From contig MAXP01000138.1 of assembly GCA_001751085.1 (NCBI GenBank), positions 2,468-10,258 of the forward strand: a DNA stretch of 7,791 nt, read 5' to 3'. The first letter of the stretch is position 1. Every line of letters begins with the position of its first letter. Made by a program: the position numbers and the translations under genes. This document shows positions 6,574 through 7,791 of this stretch, one piece after another. The stretch is from Desulfobacterales bacterium C00003060 (GTDB taxonomy: Bacteria > Desulfobacterota > Desulfobacteria > Desulfobacterales > C00003060). The notes under the pieces are model-generated. The model saw only the letters and a list, made by a program, of their open reading frames with translations, did not search any database and had not been told where the DNA came from.

Positions 6574-7791
6574 TTATTGATCCAAGAACGCCTTCACCTG
6601 TGAACTTATCTGGTCATCGGTAAAAGAGTTGATGCCGATGGCGTGCCGGTAGCAGGTAGCTGCACACACACCGCACCCCTTGCAGGCCACATCAATGACC
6701 TGGGCCTTGCGGCCGTTTTCTGTATCCACAATCCTTATGGCTCCAAAAGGACAAAGCTCCACGCACAGACTGCATCCCCTGCAAAGCGCTTCATCTACCC
6801 AGGCGATGACGGCCTGAGTAACAATAGTATCATGACAAAGGAGTGCTCCCGCCTTGGCCGCTGCTGCCTTGGCCTCGGCAATGCTTTGCCCAATCGGCTT
6901 TGGATAGTGGGCAAGCCCGGCCAGATAAATCCCGTCAGTGGCAAACTCTGCAGGCCTCAGCTTGACATGCGCCTCCAGAAGGAAACCTTCCTGATTCATT
7001 GGAACCTTAAGAAGCCTGGACAAGACCTCGTTATCCGCACTCGGCACGATCGCAGATGCCAGGGTCAAAATGTCTGCCTCCATCTCCACCTGACATTGCA
7101 GCATCTGGTCTGTCACTGTTATTTTCAGCTTGCCGTTTTCCTGTTCAACCCGGGGCTTATCTTCCAGGCTGTACCTGATGAAGGCGACACCTTTCTTGCG
7201 TGCTTCTCTGTAGATGTCTTCCCTCTGGCCGTACGTGCGGATGTCGTCACGATATAGGATATAGACATCCATACCAGGATTGAGTGCCTTGAGTTTAAGG
7301 GCACTTATCATCGAATGGGAGCAGCATACCCGACTGCAGTATGGTCGTTCGGGCTCCCGCGAGCCAACACACTGGATAAAGACGGCTGTTTGTGCCTCAT
7401 TAAAGCGTTTGCCGTTTTCGGTTATTTCCTTGTCCAGGTCCAGGGACAGAAATACGCGGGGATCATCGCCGTACAGATATTCAGACGGCTTGTAAGCTTC
7501 AGCGCCCGTTGCCACAATGGTAACACCGTGCTTGACCACCACCTCATTTCCATCAGCATGAGAAACAGTGGATTCGAAGTTGCCGACAAAACCACCCACT
7601 TCCTTGATTGTGCTCTGAGTGTGCAAATGAATCCTGGGGTGGTCATGAACCTTCATGGTCAGGTCTTCAAGATAAGGCCGGACCTGTTCCCTCTTCCGGG
7701 TTTCGCGAAGTTTCAGGGCCTGTCCTCCCAGGTCCTTTTCCCGTTCCACGAGGTGGACGTCATAGCCCTGCTCGGCAAGATTCAACGCAGA
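6574..7791 (-). CDS. hdrA: HdrA-type FAD/iron-sulfur protein (5' end beyond window)
   Basis: This partial gene gives the C-terminal 405 residues, and the frame is open through the right edge. The first residues (SALNLAEQGYDVHLVE) lie inside an FAD-binding fold, so the TTG at 7783-7785 is not a true start. A thioredoxin-reductase-like FAD domain follows, with a cluster motif at C141, C152, C156 and C157 (CVGSRE...YCSRVCC) equivalent to the [4Fe-4S] ligands beside the flavin in methanogen HdrA. GIYLAG near 287-292 closes the FAD fold. Two C-terminal [4Fe-4S] motifs sit at C337/C340/C343/C347 and C370/C373/C376/C380. Unlike the first unit of the fusion protein, it has no ferredoxin inserted in the FAD domain. 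HdrA proteins carry electrons, and in several complexes bifurcate them, between ferredoxin and other partners. HdrB, HdrC and MvhD are not visible. It could be a stand-alone HdrA or the tail of a longer HdrA polyprotein; the window cannot decide. Confidence 0.93.
   Translation of the reverse strand, partial: SALNLAEQGYDVHLVEREKDLGGQALKLRETRKREQVRPYLEDLTMKVHDHPRIHLHTQSTIKEVGGFVGNFESTVSHADGNEVVVKHGVTIVATGAEAYKPSEYLYGDDPRVFLSLDLDKEITENGKRFNEAQTAVFIQCVGSREPERPYCSRVCCSHSMISALKLKALNPGMDVYILYRDDIRTYGQREDIYREARKKGVAFIRYSLEDKPRVEQENGKLKITVTDQMLQCQVEMEADILTLASAIVPSADNEVLSRLLKVPMNQEGFLLEAHVKLRPAEFATDGIYLAGLAHYPKPIGQSIAEAKAAAAKAGALLCHDTIVTQAVIAWVDEALCRGCSLCVELCPFGAIRIVDTENGRKAQVIDVACKGCGVCAATCYRHAIGINSFTDDQISSQVKAFLDQ

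Noticed and set aside
7783..7785. TTG as the start codon of the right-hand HdrA
   Set aside because: The frame continues upstream to the window edge and the TTG falls inside the FAD-binding fold, so the real start is outside the window.

Overview
The window is packed with coding sequence on the minus strand, so transcription runs from high to low coordinates. In that order it holds the C-terminal 405 residues of a heterodisulfide reductase A (HdrA) type flavoprotein (cut by the right edge), a complete FolD, a complete nickel carbon monoxide dehydrogenase catalytic subunit (CooS), and the first 1176 codons of a giant HdrA/GltD-type fusion flavoprotein (cut by the left edge). Gaps are 27, 137 and 47 bp, which suggests one operon, possibly with an extra promoter in the 137-bp gap. 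No rRNA, tRNA, CRISPR array or insertion sequence was seen, and no gene-free stretch exceeds 137 bp.

The gene set (CooS, NADP-dependent FolD, Hdr-type flavin/iron-sulfur electron carriers) belongs to anaerobic one-carbon metabolism: the Wood-Ljungdahl pathway in either direction, or CO oxidation. This arrangement, moderate base composition, strong Shine-Dalgarno sites and a short tandem repeat built on CATTGGT fit a strict anaerobe such as a sulfate-reducing or syntrophic member of Desulfobacterota. The taxonomic call is inference from gene content and memory.

Region by region: 6574-7791 is HdrA with its FAD/thioredoxin-reductase fold and two C-terminal [4Fe-4S] motifs. 5668-6546 is folD, whose true start is an ATG rather than an upstream in-frame TTG. 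5531-5667 is a repeat-bearing spacer with six tandem heptamers and an 11-bp direct repeat that overlaps the folD stop codon. 3578-5530 is cooS with all expected B-, C- and D-cluster ligands plus three extra N-terminal cysteines. 1-3530 is the fusion protein.

The most striking item is the fusion protein. A complete GltD/dihydropyrimidine-dehydrogenase-like FAD and NAD(P) module sits inside the ferredoxin insertion of one HdrA unit, and a second HdrA unit with its own N-terminal domain and FAD fold follows in the same frame. Large HdrA polyproteins with an NAD(P) module (called HdrL in some sulfate reducers, as I recall) are known, so the architecture is probably not wholly new. Its position directly behind cooS and folD suggests a multi-flavin hub exchanging electrons between CO/CO2, ferredoxin and NAD(P)H.
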